The notes under the pieces were generated by a model. That model saw nothing but the letters and a program-made list of their open reading frames with translations. It was not told where the DNA came from and ran no database searches. DNA of 64,000 nt from Pelargonium tetragonum (lineage: Eukaryota > Streptophyta > Magnoliopsida > Geraniales > Geraniaceae). How positions within the stretch are numbered: position 1 is the first letter of the stretch; each line of letters begins with the position of its first letter. Of this stretch, positions 51,001 through 62,407 are shown one piece after another. The DNA lies in contig JAYMTL010000033.1 in the NCBI GenBank assembly GCA_036897445.1, positions 62,001 to 126,000 of the forward strand, written 5' to 3'. The translations under genes were made by a program, and so were the position numbers.

Positions 51001-52319
51001 TTTGTTTTTCTAGTTCTAATTTACAATTAATTAAATAAGTAAGGCGTATAAATATTAAGGAGGTTACTGTCAACCTATTTTTTGGTAAGTAAAGTTAAAA
51101 TGGAAAGGTAAGCTCCACAAGAAGCTGCAAATAGCTAAAAGGACAGGGACTGGGGTAAGTAAGAAAGCGGGTACGTATAAGATTGTAGGTATAACTAAGA
51201 AGAGTATGGCAGGAAGTAAGCAAGGGAGGGGTTTTAACCTAAAAAAGAGGGCGAATTCAAATAAGGAATAGGAAATATGAACTCCAAAAGCCCGGGTAGA
51301 ATATTTACAGTATTAGTGCCCGTCATCAATTATCTTTATGGCTATTTTTGAAACGAGTTTGATTTTTTATAGAGTTCAATCTTCCTATGGTTAAGTTTCC
51401 TTTTCCTTAGATATAGTTTTTTTGTAAGAATTGCTTCTTGGTATTTATTTTCCAGTGCGTAGACCTAAAAGGGAACTCCTTTGCTCTATAGTGGGTACTA
51501 CTCTAAAACATTCTTAAAGCTAACAGGTTTACAATTTCATAAGATGTAGTGGAAGCTCGCAAGGAAATAGATGTTTTTAATTGTAGTAATGCCCGTTGGG
51601 GTCTAGAGTAAGTGTATTTTAGTTGGGTACGGCGGCTTTCTCCAGGTTTCTAAATTTTTTATCCATTAGAAGAGTAATCCTTTTCCTATTCTTGGTATAT
51701 TCCTTACAAAGCTTTTAACACTCAGGATTCCGAGATTAAGAAGTCTTTAGGAAATCCTGTGTTAGCGGTTACTTGATAGGGAATAAGATATCACGCTATA
51801 TTTACTTTAATTAGTTCTAGATTTTTGACTCGACACGGCTAAAAAAGGAGTTTCGTTGTAATTAAAAATTACTGTGTAGCTTTATCAATAAGGAGGGTTT
51901 AACTATTTCAAGTGAAGTTCTTAGTTTCTCTATAACCTAAAAAAGAAAATCTTAAAAAGGTTTCCTGCCTTGCACGAGCGGGGCCTGGAGTTATAATACT
52001 TTTGGAAGTCTTGGGCATGTCTAAGCCTATAAATAAAATACGAAAACTAGGTCCTAAAGTTTCAATTTATGACAATAGAATAGATGTACTAGCAATCCTT
52101 AAGTTAAAAATTAACAACTCAGTTATTACCAACGAAATCTTGTTTGTTATTAAAAGGGGGCATACTCATAGATCAGGATATATATACAGGAATGCCAGTT
52201 TACCTCTACATTTAACTTCTAAGCTGGCTATAAAAAAATCTTTCATTAGCATTTATTGATCAAGCTTTCCCTTTTGGAGTGGTGTATCTACTCTATTTAA
52301 AAACTTCCACTTGCTTTAA

Positions 52320-52332
52320 AAAGGACTCCTTT
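52320..52332. repeat. AAAGGA-C-TCCTTT palindrome, third copy
   Basis: Identical over 13 bp to 8687-8699 and 44363-44375. All three copies sit in unrelated flanks, so the unit that recurs is the palindrome itself. Confidence 0.85.
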
Positions 52333-53179
52333 CTATTTCTATAGCAGCACGGGAACCCTTGCATACCACGTGATTGAGTCTCTAAACCCTACCCACTGAA
52401 TTTTTCTATAAAAATCCCAATTAAAAAGACTTAATTATAAGCAGCTTTTGGTTTTTAACTTGTTCTAGCCTCTACAAATCCATTTTTTCTAGCTGACCCT
52501 AACCAGTATACTTCTGTTAAAGTTGGTTTTGTTTACCTTAAGAAACTTTATTAGTATTGTTATTTAGTTCTTTCTTTTTTCTTTCTAACTGCCCCTTCCC
52601 TTCGTTTTAGTATCAAGGCTTCCTTTATTCTCTAATATTTCCTAGAAGGAGTTTCTCTCTTTAGTTTTATTTTAGAATTTATTTAGTAGGGTAAAACAGT
52701 CAATTTATTGTTAGTGTAATTAAAGTCATGTTCTCAGATTAAGAGAAATACGGGACACATAAAAGTTAAAGAGAGTCTACACCCACGCGTCATGAGCGAG
52801 AGTCCTTTTTTATACAATGGTTTACTACCTAAGTCGGTTTTCTCTGGATTATAAGAAATAGTAGCAACCTTTATAACAAGTTTTTGACTAACAAGTTTCC
52901 TGGCTTACTGCTATCTATATTTATACAAGGGATCCCCTAGAATAAGTAGAAATTCAACTCACCCGGAGGTGCTGGAAATACCCCCCTCAACGCAAGCGCC
53001 TCCTTTAAAGAGTAATCTTTCAAAGCACTTGCTAGACCCTTAACTTAATATGTATCCCTTTACTCTAAATAGCGGAATTTATCCCTCTCAAAGCTCCACT
53101 TTTTGCTTCTGAGAGGATACCTAAAAACTTAGTTAGCGTACTAATCGCTAAAATTTTCTTTTAAAGTATCATATAATTG

Positions 53180-53218
53180 ATCCGGAGTAGCTATATAAGT
53201 AACTACAAAAATCCGGAT
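53180..53218. repeat. Two-part stem ATCCGGA/TCCGGAT
   Basis: ATCCGGA (53180-53186) pairs with TCCGGAT (53212-53218). Directly inside, GTAG (53187-53190) pairs with CTAC (53203-53206), leaving a 5-base A bulge on one side. Eleven pairs in total. Confidence 0.8.
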
Positions 53219-53674
53219 TATAACAAGGGTCGAATACAAAAAAATTAATAAAACTTACTTGCAATAAAGCAAGCCTTGCTGGCTAGTATATGGATGGTTA
53301 TCTCTATGAAATAATATCTAATACTAAGAAATATACAAAGCAAGAATTAAGGAGTTCTATAAACAAGTTTGTGTAATGAGTATCCGTATTCTCGCTATAT
53401 ATAAGTTAATAGAAAGACTGAATAATTTTAAAGTGTACCCAGCTTATAACATTCTACTTTAATCCTGGAGGCTACTAAAATAACCAAACTTAAAGGACAA
53501 AGATAAGAAAAAAGTCCCCGAGACCCTTATTAAAATCTACTACATCTAGTAATCATATAAGTATTAAGTATATAGCACGCCTGCTAAAAGTCCCCACTTT
53601 AACTTTCAAGCAATAAACTCGCTATCACATACCCTTTAAGACAGGCTTTTCAAGACTTATCTGAGCGCAGCTTC

Positions 53675-53694
53675 CCCCTTTTTTGAGAAAGGGG
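53675..53694. repeat. CCCCTTT/AAAGGGG hairpin
   Basis: A perfect 7-bp stem with a 6-nt loop (TTTGAG). Confidence 0.8.
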
Positions 53695-54760
53695 ATCACT
53701 ACAACAGGAAAACTTGCTTTTGGAATAAAAAAATAGAAATACCTTTAAAATCAAATAAGTAGATATCCTTTTAGCAAAAAATTTTGCTTTTGACGAATTA
53801 TAATGTTTTAATTCTTATATGTATGTCAACGAAGTGTACCCATTCAAGAAGTACGGGACGGGTTTGAAAGCCCATTAAACTCCTTAGTGTTTATTTATAG
53901 AAAGGGGGTCGCTTAGCAAGAAATCCTTCTTTTCACTTTAGACTCCTCACTCCGGTAGAACGATTACTTCGGCTTTTTTGTTATGATTTTGATACCTTGT
54001 TTAATAAGCTCAAGGGACTCCTTATATTAAAAGGATTTAGGCAGCTCATAGAAGTAAAGTAAACCCTATTAGAACTAAGAAAATTTTTATAAAGTGATAG
54101 TAAAGCCTTGCTAGCTTTTGAGAGAGACACAGATCAGGGGTAACCGGGCTTAGCAACGGCGAACTAGAGAGGAACGGATTACTGCTTAAGGACTGACGGG
54201 ACAAAGACTGGATCTTATTTCCAATAGTAAAAAATGGCGTTCCGCTTATATCCCCTAAAATAGGGGCAGAAGCAAGCTTTTAGATAATCAACCTATTTTA
54301 ATCTTTTTTACCGGGGTATTTAGAATTCCCCCTTTGTTTAAGGTAAAGCGTTAAAACAATATGGAACCCCGGTTCTAACACCTTTTATCAAGTTTCTAAG
54401 AGATTTTCCTTGTAATTCCTTTATATTCTATGCCCATTATACGTGCGCTCTTTCGCGTCTCAAAACTGAGGTAGACCTTTTCTTCTTTAAATTTAGATGC
54501 ATTAACTATACTGCGATAGAGATTGCTAATTCTAAGTGATGGCACACACTTTCCTACGAGTCTTTATTAAGGCAGAACTCAAAGTTTGCGTTGTTCTAAT
54601 TAATAAATATTCCCTTATTTTATTTCAAGATTTCCGATTCCGGATAACAAAAAAAATGTTTTAGGGAGTGTAAAGAACTGAAGCTAGAAGTATTATCAAG
54701 ATAGAGAGTAAGCTACAGAATACTAGTACAAGTTTTTTACTAAATTGACTAAATAAGAAG

Positions 54761-54785
54761 GAATAGAACCAATGTCTTACTATAT
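54761..54785 (-). repeat. T-loop-box dispersed repeat, weaker copy
   Basis: On the minus strand it aligns with the 56390 copy at 17 of 23 bases around GGTTCTAATC, here GGTTCTATTC preceded by AGTAAGACA. Membership is plausible but less certain than for the main pair. Confidence 0.35.
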
Positions 54786-54902
54786 ACTCTGGGACTTAAA
54801 CTCTTGTTTTTCTTGTAGCTACCTTCCGCAAATCCCATTAAAGTTAGGAAGTCACAAGAAACTAAGGGGTATCTAAAATGGTATAACCCATCCGTTCTAA
54901 AC

Positions 54903-54921
54903 GCATTAAAAGGCATTAAAA
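54903..54921. repeat. Tandem 10-mer GCATTAAAAG x1.9
   Basis: One full unit plus nine bases of a second. Slippage-type duplication. Confidence 0.8.
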
Positions 54922-55393
54922 TAGTAAGTTAGGAGTTGTTCTCGTGAATACGTATTCCTTGTTTTCTTTAACATTTCTCGAGTCTTAATGTTATGACGCT
55001 TTTTTGCTGGACTTGTTTAAGAGTAAAGGCTAGGATTTTTTGAGTCTACTACTAGGATATTCCAAGTTTTCAGGCTCTGTTAACAAAGGGAAGGACAATC
55101 GAGTATAGTTGATTTCAGTAGTCAACCTAAGAACCAAAAGGAGAAGTAGGAGCACTGGTTCATAATATTCGTGCACTTTAGTACACTTTTCGTTCCAATG
55201 TAAATAAGATTCACTTTTCCGCAACCTTTTTAGAGAGGGTCATAGAGTTGCCTTGGTTAAGAGAACCCCGGCTTACCCTTTATGGGAAATTCCCTAGTCA
55301 AACCTTAGCTAGCTTGGCTTATTTGTAATTTAATAGCTTGCCTATAGGGCATCTTTATTCTCCTCAGAGGTTTGGTCGGATAAGGGTGTAGTC

Positions 55394-55432
55394 TAGGGCT
55401 CGCTCTATTTAATTTAAATAGAGCTCACCCTA
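55394..55432. repeat. 16-bp two-step hairpin
   Basis: GCTCTATTTAA (55402-55412) and TTAAATAGAGC (55414-55424) are perfect complements around a single T. After a symmetric 3-base internal loop, TAGGG (55394-55398) pairs with CCCTA (55428-55432). With 16 pairs in 39 bases this is the strongest inverted repeat by pair count that I found. Confidence 0.9.
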
Positions 55433-56389
55433 AGTTTTTGTTTGATACTATCTTTCTTTTTATACTTTAGTAATATAGCATTTATAAACGGGAATCCTGA
55501 CCCCAGTATTTTTAAGCGAAAGCGAGTGGTATACTAACCAAAGTTAACTTTTTCCGAGGAAGCCCCTTGTATATAATAGATTGACTTCTTACAGCTATGA
55601 GTTTAGCCTTCCAAAAGTTTCTATTCAACTTAAAATCCTACTTCAATCTTTGTGCGCGGGTTATTTTCCATGAATTTGCCAACAAAAGAAAAACCCTTTA
55701 TTAGATTAAGTGCTCTGGAGTCCCCTTTTCATTTTAAAGATATGAAACAGTCAGATACTTATCAAAAGTAGGTTCCTTTAGCCAAACAGTTGTACATAAA
55801 AGCAAAACCTATCCAGACCTAGTTCAAAGTAAGGTCTTAAAGCTTAGTTTTTATTCCAGGAGTCTTTTGTATATTGTTTGACGGAATTACATTTTAGGGC
55901 TACCCGTCAGAAGGACTTCCTATAAATTAATAAGAGGTTTATAGACTTTTCCTTCTTTATATATTAAAAAGAGTCAAGATAAAAGGAGCGGGGCCCCTGC
56001 AATAGCAATCAAAAACTCCATACAAGTTTACACTAAGTGCTTGAGAAAAATTCTCTCTTTTTTTAATAGACTTCTCTTGTTTTTTTCTTACTACCGACTG
56101 GAATTTGAGAAACCAAGAAACTACCTTTCTTTAAGTACTTTAGTATAAAAAACAACCTAAAATGGGTACCTAAACCTTATTTTCTAGTAACTTCGGCTTT
56201 GTTTGCTTTAATCTTCAATCCCTTTTGTCAGGAGAGTCCTTACTTGTAATGTACAATTAATAAATAGAGTTTCTTCCTGCTTAAGTGAAAGTTGTTAAAG
56301 GAGTTGAAGTTCTTTATGAGACCAGATGGAATAACTTTATAAAGTGAATGAGAGTTCTAAGGAAATTGATTATTTATACTTAGGGGGTG

Positions 56390-56448
56390 TAGATTCCTTA
56401 GTCTTAAGTCTTATGAGATTAGAACCTGTGCCTTACTGCAGCTTAGTC
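56390..56448 (-). repeat. Diverged dispersed repeat, copy 2 (T-loop-like box)
   Basis: Partner of 4727-4784: shared exact 16-mer, then five transition-only differences in 29 bases. On the minus strand the box is GGTTCTAATCT, preceded by GCTGCAGTAAGGCACA. Small indels separate the copies upstream of the box. The copies lie 51.7 kb apart in the same orientation. Confidence 0.7.
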
Positions 56449-57854
56449 TATTTTTCCTTAAAGTATATGTTTTAGGCAAGCTTGCTTGTATAGTATGCTG
56501 TTTGCACTCTTGTATTCCCTGCTTTCTTTACTCTGCGTTTTGTTAGAGCTTCTAAGAGAAGTTGGGGTTTATCTCTGAGAAAGTTAGGAATATATAAGTA
56601 AGGTTAAGTATAATTTAGAAATGTTAAATAAAAAGCTTTAGGACTAAAACAAGGCCAAACTAACTGCCTAGAATACCATTTATCGCACGTTTAGAGGTCT
56701 AGTAGTTATAGAGTTCCGTGTTACTATAAATAAATGTTGGATTGCTTACTCACCTTTACGGAAACTGTCTTTTGTCAAATTCCTGCTTTTTGCAAAGTTA
56801 TTGAAGATTTTATTATCTAAAGTTTTCCTTTAACTTTTAGTTGTAGGGGCGAGTAGCTATGACTCTGAGAAAATTCTTAATTTAAGAATCCCGCGGGGTT
56901 TATAAGATTAAAAAGGGGAGCTTCCAAGTTCCGGGGATTTTGAAAGGGATGGAAGTGCGGAAGGTTTATGTACTAATTAAACCTTTTTCTAGGGTTTAGT
57001 TTGTACTGTCTAAAAAAAGAGACTTCTTATATTCTAATTTTAAAAACACAAGGAATTGCAATGAGAGTATCGAAAGGATTAAGTATAAAAAACGTTACAA
57101 AGCGTTGATAGGTTGATGCAGACAAATATTACACAAATATATCTAGAGCCCTGCTAGTAAATGAAGATTCTCTCTTTCTCAAAAAGATCTCAGGGATTTC
57201 TTAATAATTACAAAATCTATCTTAGGTTATATTGTTGTTACCTGTGAACCTCTGTTTGGCTTTTAGAAAATTTATTCAGTTTAGGGGTGCTTGTCAATAT
57301 CTATGCGTTCTACAACTTTTCGGAATCCCCGATTCAGACGTGCTTTAGGGGCTTTTAAATAAACCCTACTTTTCAGATTTGATCTTATCCTTTCTTTATC
57401 CTAGTTAGAGAAATCCCTTTTTTTCTGAGTGTCAAGCAGTCTATAGTCCATAAGTTATCTGCATTTTCTTTTAAGGAATTCAAGCTTAGGTTCAATATAG
57501 TAAAGTATGAGTAAAAGGGAGCTTTGTATATACATTTTAGGGTCTAGTTCAACTATTACATGTAATTGACTTAAAAGTATCCTCATTTTGTCCCCCCTAA
57601 AGTAAATTATAGGTTACCCTATGGGAAAGTTCGGGCTCCATTATATAAATATCTCTAATTACTCATAGAAATTCGCATAGTACTGTATCATAATAGCTCG
57701 CAATACCCATAATAACAACGAGTTACTGCTTATATTAACTAAAAATCTGTTTCACCGGGGACCCTTATTTTATTAAAAGAAGTCGAAAGCTTGTCAAATA
57801 AATGGATTCCAGTATCCACTTCTTAGGCCCATTCAGGGGACTTTTTTATAGGTA

Positions 57855-57873
57855 AAAGCTCCTTTGGGGCTTT
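57855..57873. repeat. AAAGCTCC-ttt-GGGGCTTT hairpin
   Basis: An 8-bp stem with one G-U pair and a 3-nt loop, GC-rich at the loop end. Confidence 0.8.
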
Positions 57874-57926
57874 CCTTTTCCTTGTATTTATCTAAAGGTT
57901 TAGAACAATCTAGTACCTACTTGAAA

Positions 57927-57949
57927 AAGAAAACCTACCGTGAAAGGCT
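57927..57949 (+). repeat. CCGTGAGAGG-type dispersed repeat, weak copy E
   Basis: GAAAACCTACCGTGAAAGG aligns with AAAAACC-GCCCGTGAGAGG of copy B with about three differences and one inserted base. It is short, so membership is tentative. Confidence 0.3.
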
Positions 57950-58623
57950 TGAACTTTTGTACAAATTGCCTAGGGGCTCTTTTAAGGCGAATTCTTTTAT
58001 AAAGTATAGTTGAACCTTTACGCTTCTAATATAACCTAACTACAAGCTTTTTTTGGGACAACCCAAAGCAGCCTATAAAATATATAAGTCTTTCTGGGGT
58101 ATTTGGATTGTAGTAAAGCCTGTTATCTATCGTTTATTATAGTAAGAAAGATACTTCAGGGAGATCCCAATAAAATGTATCCCCTTACTAAATCAGGGTT
58201 TTTTGCTTTATCTTATATAGTTATATGGAAACTAAATCACTTATTTTAGGGGTATAGGGAAAATTTTACAAGTTACAACTAAAAGTGCAAAGTAAATCTA
58301 TTGAGGAACAAAAATATAACCAACGAAATTCTTTTCTAGTAAAACAAGCAGAAAATAAATATCCAGGGTTAATTTAAGGTGTAAAATTGAATATTAGATC
58401 TTTAAGGTATATTTTATAGCGGATATTTTGAAACTCTTCCAACTACTAAAAAGCGAAAACTATTCAAGAATAAGTAAAGCTATTACACACAAAGGCCATA
58501 CAAAAATAAAGCCTTTTTCGACCCATACCCCTTTTAGAGCCTCCTGAAAAACAAGTAACATGTTATAAAACGGAAGTCTTACCTTGAAACGATGCCTAAG
58601 CTCTAACACATTAGCTTATATCT

Positions 58624-58647
58624 ACATAAGAACATAAGAACATAAGA
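58624..58647. repeat. Tandem 8-mer ACATAAGA x3
   Basis: Three exact head-to-tail copies of an 8-bp unit. It is the longest tandem array I found. Slippage-type. Confidence 0.9.
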
Positions 58648-60359
58648 CATAGGGACGAAAAAGGAAACAAAATCTTTCTATTTACTCACACAATTGCAAT
58701 TTCTGGGATGAGCCATTCTTTTTGATTTTTATATACCAGAAAGAGGAAAGCGTTAGCCAGTAAACTTCCATGAAATTCATGTTTAAGTTAAGTTGAGGCA
58801 TAAGTTGAAATAAAATTTTGAATTGTTTTTAAAGGTCAAGTAGTTAAAATTGCGTGTTTCAAATAAGTAAGAAGAGACCACGGCTGGGCAATCTCTGTCG
58901 TTAAAGAAAGCGTATGCTTCACTAAATTTATTTCATGGCAAAAGTAGCACTCCAAATTCTTTAAGGAAACTGTTCAAATTCAGAAGTAGTTGAGTTAGTA
59001 CTTCTTTTTGAGGAATTTTAGCTATTACATTGAGGTCTAAATATCGATGAATCTCCTTTTTTTAGAAGGATGCTAGCCAATAAATAAATATACGCGAAAG
59101 CCCCGCTTTTGATAAACTGAGGTTTTGAAAATATTTTGTCTTTTTGTTAGGATATAACTTTCGGAAGGTCAATTCTTGAGTAGAGAACGTAGCTTATGCA
59201 TGAAGTCTAGATGGGAAAGGTCTATTATTTTATACAATGAATGTTGTAAAGCGTAAATCAAGGTAATTCCATTCGATCTTTTTTTTGTTAAAAAGTTGAG
59301 TTAAAGGAAGTTTTAATTCCTTTTTCGCTTTATTAAGAAAAGGCAGCCCCCTTAAAAGATATAGAAGAGAAGGTGCATCTTAAAAAAGCTCTATTAAATC
59401 TTAGCCTTTGAAAACGCCGGATGAAGAGATACAATATGGTTTTTGGTAGTAACACAGGCTCGAAAAGTCTTTGTTTTAGAAAAACAACTCTTTGATAGGA
59501 TTCTAAACTATCCGATTTAGACTACAAATCACAGCGTTCCATAAATTCTAGGTTTTTTGTATAAAACTAGTAGTAGAAAAAAATCCTCATTTTGGGATAT
59601 TCTAATTATGAAAAAGGTTGTTTATTCATTACTATACCAGTATAATTGACCGGTAGTAGATACACTTTGGATAGAGAACCCAAAGAATACCTCACGAAAC
59701 TCTTAAAAAGAAAGACTTTTTATAAGGGATGTACTATTAGAACTGCGAGATTCCAGAAAAAAGAAATTTGCAATTAGAATTTAATATTCACTTAGTAGAA
59801 GATTGTTCCTAATTATGAAATTCTCCTTATCCCAAAATACCTTACTGAAAGCAAGTATAAAAGTTTCTAAAATTTAGATAGCAATTACCTCCCTAGTTGA
59901 GACTCTAGGATTCTTTTTATAGCAATCCGCTTTTAAAAGCCATGGGTTTTCAATTCTTGTTATCTTAGTAAGCAGACCCCCGATATGAATCTACTTACTA
60001 TTTGCCGCGAGTTATTCGAATCACTAAGTAAAGATACCTTATTTATTATTCAGTGCTTTAGTGTCCTCTCAAGGAATTAGCCTACTTATAAGTTACAGCA
60101 GTAAAACTACGCGCCTTTCTTTGTTTTTTGTTTCTAGTCTTCTAATCTAATAGAAATTTATCAGCTATTCCGTCTTTTAATTAGGAAAAGGACTAAAAAA
60201 GAAGATAAACTTTGCTTTTTAACTAGGAAATTACCCTTAAAATTAGAGCTGTAATTCCCTTCAACTCTGTTGCTTAATTCTGAAATCAGGATAACTGAAT
60301 CTAGTTACTATGAGATTAAAAATATCCCCTTAGATTAGAGACTTATTACAAGATTAACC

Positions 60360-60418
60360 TAACCTAATTGGGGTCCTAAAGGCTCAAGAGTTTGTTTAAA
60401 TTAGGTTAACTAGGACCC
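60360..60418. other. Interleaved stems in pseudoknot order
   Basis: TAACCTAATT (60360-60369) pairs with AATTAGGTTA (60399-60408), ten perfect pairs. GGGTCCTA (60371-60378) pairs with TAGGACCC (60411-60418), eight perfect pairs. The order A-B-A'-B' interleaves the two stems, so an RNA could form a pseudoknot or switch between two hairpins. Linkers are 1, 20 and 2 nt, which makes a compact coaxial pseudoknot sterically tight, so two alternative hairpins may be more realistic. No gene lies nearby. Confidence 0.6.
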
Positions 60419-61098
60419 TTTATAGCACTAGAAGTGAAACTCCTTTGCCTAAACCTAAAAAACCTATATGGAATCTGAGGGAATCAAGGTATACAAAATA
60501 GAAAAGCCGGGCAAGGAAATCCAAGCATTAGAACAAAAGATTACCCAAGGTACCTATCCGGAGCTTTTACTTACTTGTTGGGTTACCTCTTATAGAAGCG
60601 CCTAACCCCAGCGCTTTACTTTATTAATCTTCTAATCTCTGACTTTATTTCTTTATTTTAGGGTTGGAACTCCTTTATAAGATTTAATAGTTAGATTTTC
60701 CCGTTGTGATAGCCTAAAAGTAAAAAAAGCCCCTTACTTTTTACTCCTTAAGTTTTTTTTTATAGTGTGTATCCGCCTGCTAGCTAAATTTTCTTAAGTA
60801 GATAACTTTTACTAAAGAAAAAGAAATTGCTCTTTATATGAGGTTATTCCTTGTAATTCGATAAGGGATTTCCTTAAAGAGGGGCCCCAAAAATACAAGA
60901 AAGCATATTACAGCTGCATCGGAAAATGTGGTATAACAAAGGCATTCTTCTTGAATAAGATCCCATTTGACACCGGGAAAGTTTTATTCTCAATAAGATT
61001 CTCATTAGCAAGCGGAAAGGGGTCTCCAAGATCGATTGAACAAGAATAAGAATTCAAAGTCTATATAACTCGAGCAAGGAAAATCCCAACCTGTAAAA

Positions 61099-61107
61099 AG
61101 GACTCCT
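61099..61107. repeat. AGGACTCCT palindrome
   Basis: A perfect 9-bp palindrome around one C. A shorter relative of the 13-bp copies. Confidence 0.8.
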
Positions 61108-62388
61108 CTAGTACTTTAGCAAAAGCTACCAGACTCGGGTATGTCAAGAACCTTAGAGTAGTATCCAGGGGGATTGCTTTGTTTTAAAGTCTTGTCAATG
61201 CTTGATTTATATTTGTTTAAAATAAAACAACTTTGACTCGCACTAAATCATAACCTTTTAAGGAATTTTATGTTGGAGAATCCTAAAAGAGTTTTTCTGG
61301 TGAATTGACACCTAATTTTTTTGTATTTACAAGTTAATATTTTAAATGTGTTACTGTATATATAAATTTTTTTTCTAGGAAAATACTAAGCCCTTATAAA
61401 CTTTATTTAATTCTGGATCAAAAGGTATTACAAGTCATCATATCAATAAGGTTTTAATACTAATTATCCCCATGGAATTGCTACAGTTATAAACAAAACG
61501 CCGATCCAAGTTAAGCGCAACTCACGGTCGTAAATATCCTCTGTACTTAGCTGTAACAAAAAAGTGCCCTTGTATAGTGATAATTTTCATTTATGAACTT
61601 GTGCTCTTAGAGAACCCGCTCACTTTATACTAGACCTACCGTACATAAAGTGTGAATTACTTAGAAAGATCTATTTTCAAATGTATGATTCAATCAAAGA
61701 GTACTTAACATTGAATCGAAGTCCTTATGAGGAGAATAAAACCAAGAAATGTTTCCTAAATCAAACTTTACTGAGTTTCTACTGGCAAAAGCAAACATAT
61801 TTTACGTTGCGCCGGTTCGAATCCTGTAATATCCCTGACAAACGCCTAAGAAGTTAAGAAGTAGAGAGATATGAAAAGTGGATATTCGTACTAGATAATA
61901 GTACATTACTCCAGGAATTACGGACATACGAGAAAAGGAATCCTCCGCTTGTTTTTAATAACAAAAGATATCGCATATATATTAGGTGGTATAAATGTAC
62001 TCTTGCTCTTATATATTATATATAGTAGAATATTCCAAATTTAAAAGCCTGCTTAAGGGGTTTTCCCTCCTACGAATAACCGGTATATACAGAAAAAAAG
62101 AAAACTTATAAAACTACTAATGAAGACCAAAATTTTTGTGTGTCGCTCAACTCGATTATGCCCTTTCTGCCCAAGTTAAATATAAAAAGGGGGATCACAA
62201 CAAAAACTTGTACTTTACGGTTGAGACTAAGTTTACAGCCAAAAGACAAACAGGACATACATATATCAAAAAAAGAATCCATAAAAAGTTTATTTATCTT
62301 CTAACCTGGATTTCTCTAGCTTTTTGGGGGTACTCACCTAACCGTCAATAGTTAAGCTTGGAAGGGCTTCCTTATGAAAATCATAGGA

Positions 62389-62407
62389 TATCCTAATTGT
62401 TAGGGTA
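62389..62407. repeat. TATCCTAA-ttg-TTAGGGTA hairpin
   Basis: An 8-bp stem with one G-U pair and a 3-nt loop. Confidence 0.8.

Larger units (their letters stand above)
48001..56000. other. Gene-free AT-rich segment 7
   Basis: The longest frames are 85 codons (52002-52259 +) and 73 codons (48264-48485 -), unrecognised. The segment holds GGANTCC palindromes at 48077 and 52320, hairpins at 53180, 53675 and 55394, a tandem at 54903 and a T-loop-box repeat at 54761. GC-enriched patches at about 52970-53040 and 54130-54210 have no identified function. Confidence 0.8.

Noticed and set aside
53002-53013. CCTTTAAAGAGT resembling the L11-binding (GTPase centre) LSU segment
   Set aside because: The following GCGTAATAGC that defines the region is absent, and TTTAAA is common in AT-rich DNA.
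54161-54180. GAGAGGA-rich stretch resembling the sarcin-ricin loop of LSU rRNA
   Set aside because: The normally invariant AGTACGAGAGGACC is not present. A base is missing and others are changed. Similar GAGAGGA words occur at several other places, such as 1933-1939.
61814-61824. Perfect B-box/T-loop GGTTCGAATCC on the plus strand
   Set aside because: No complementary acceptor, D arm or anticodon arm at the spacing of a class I or class II tRNA.
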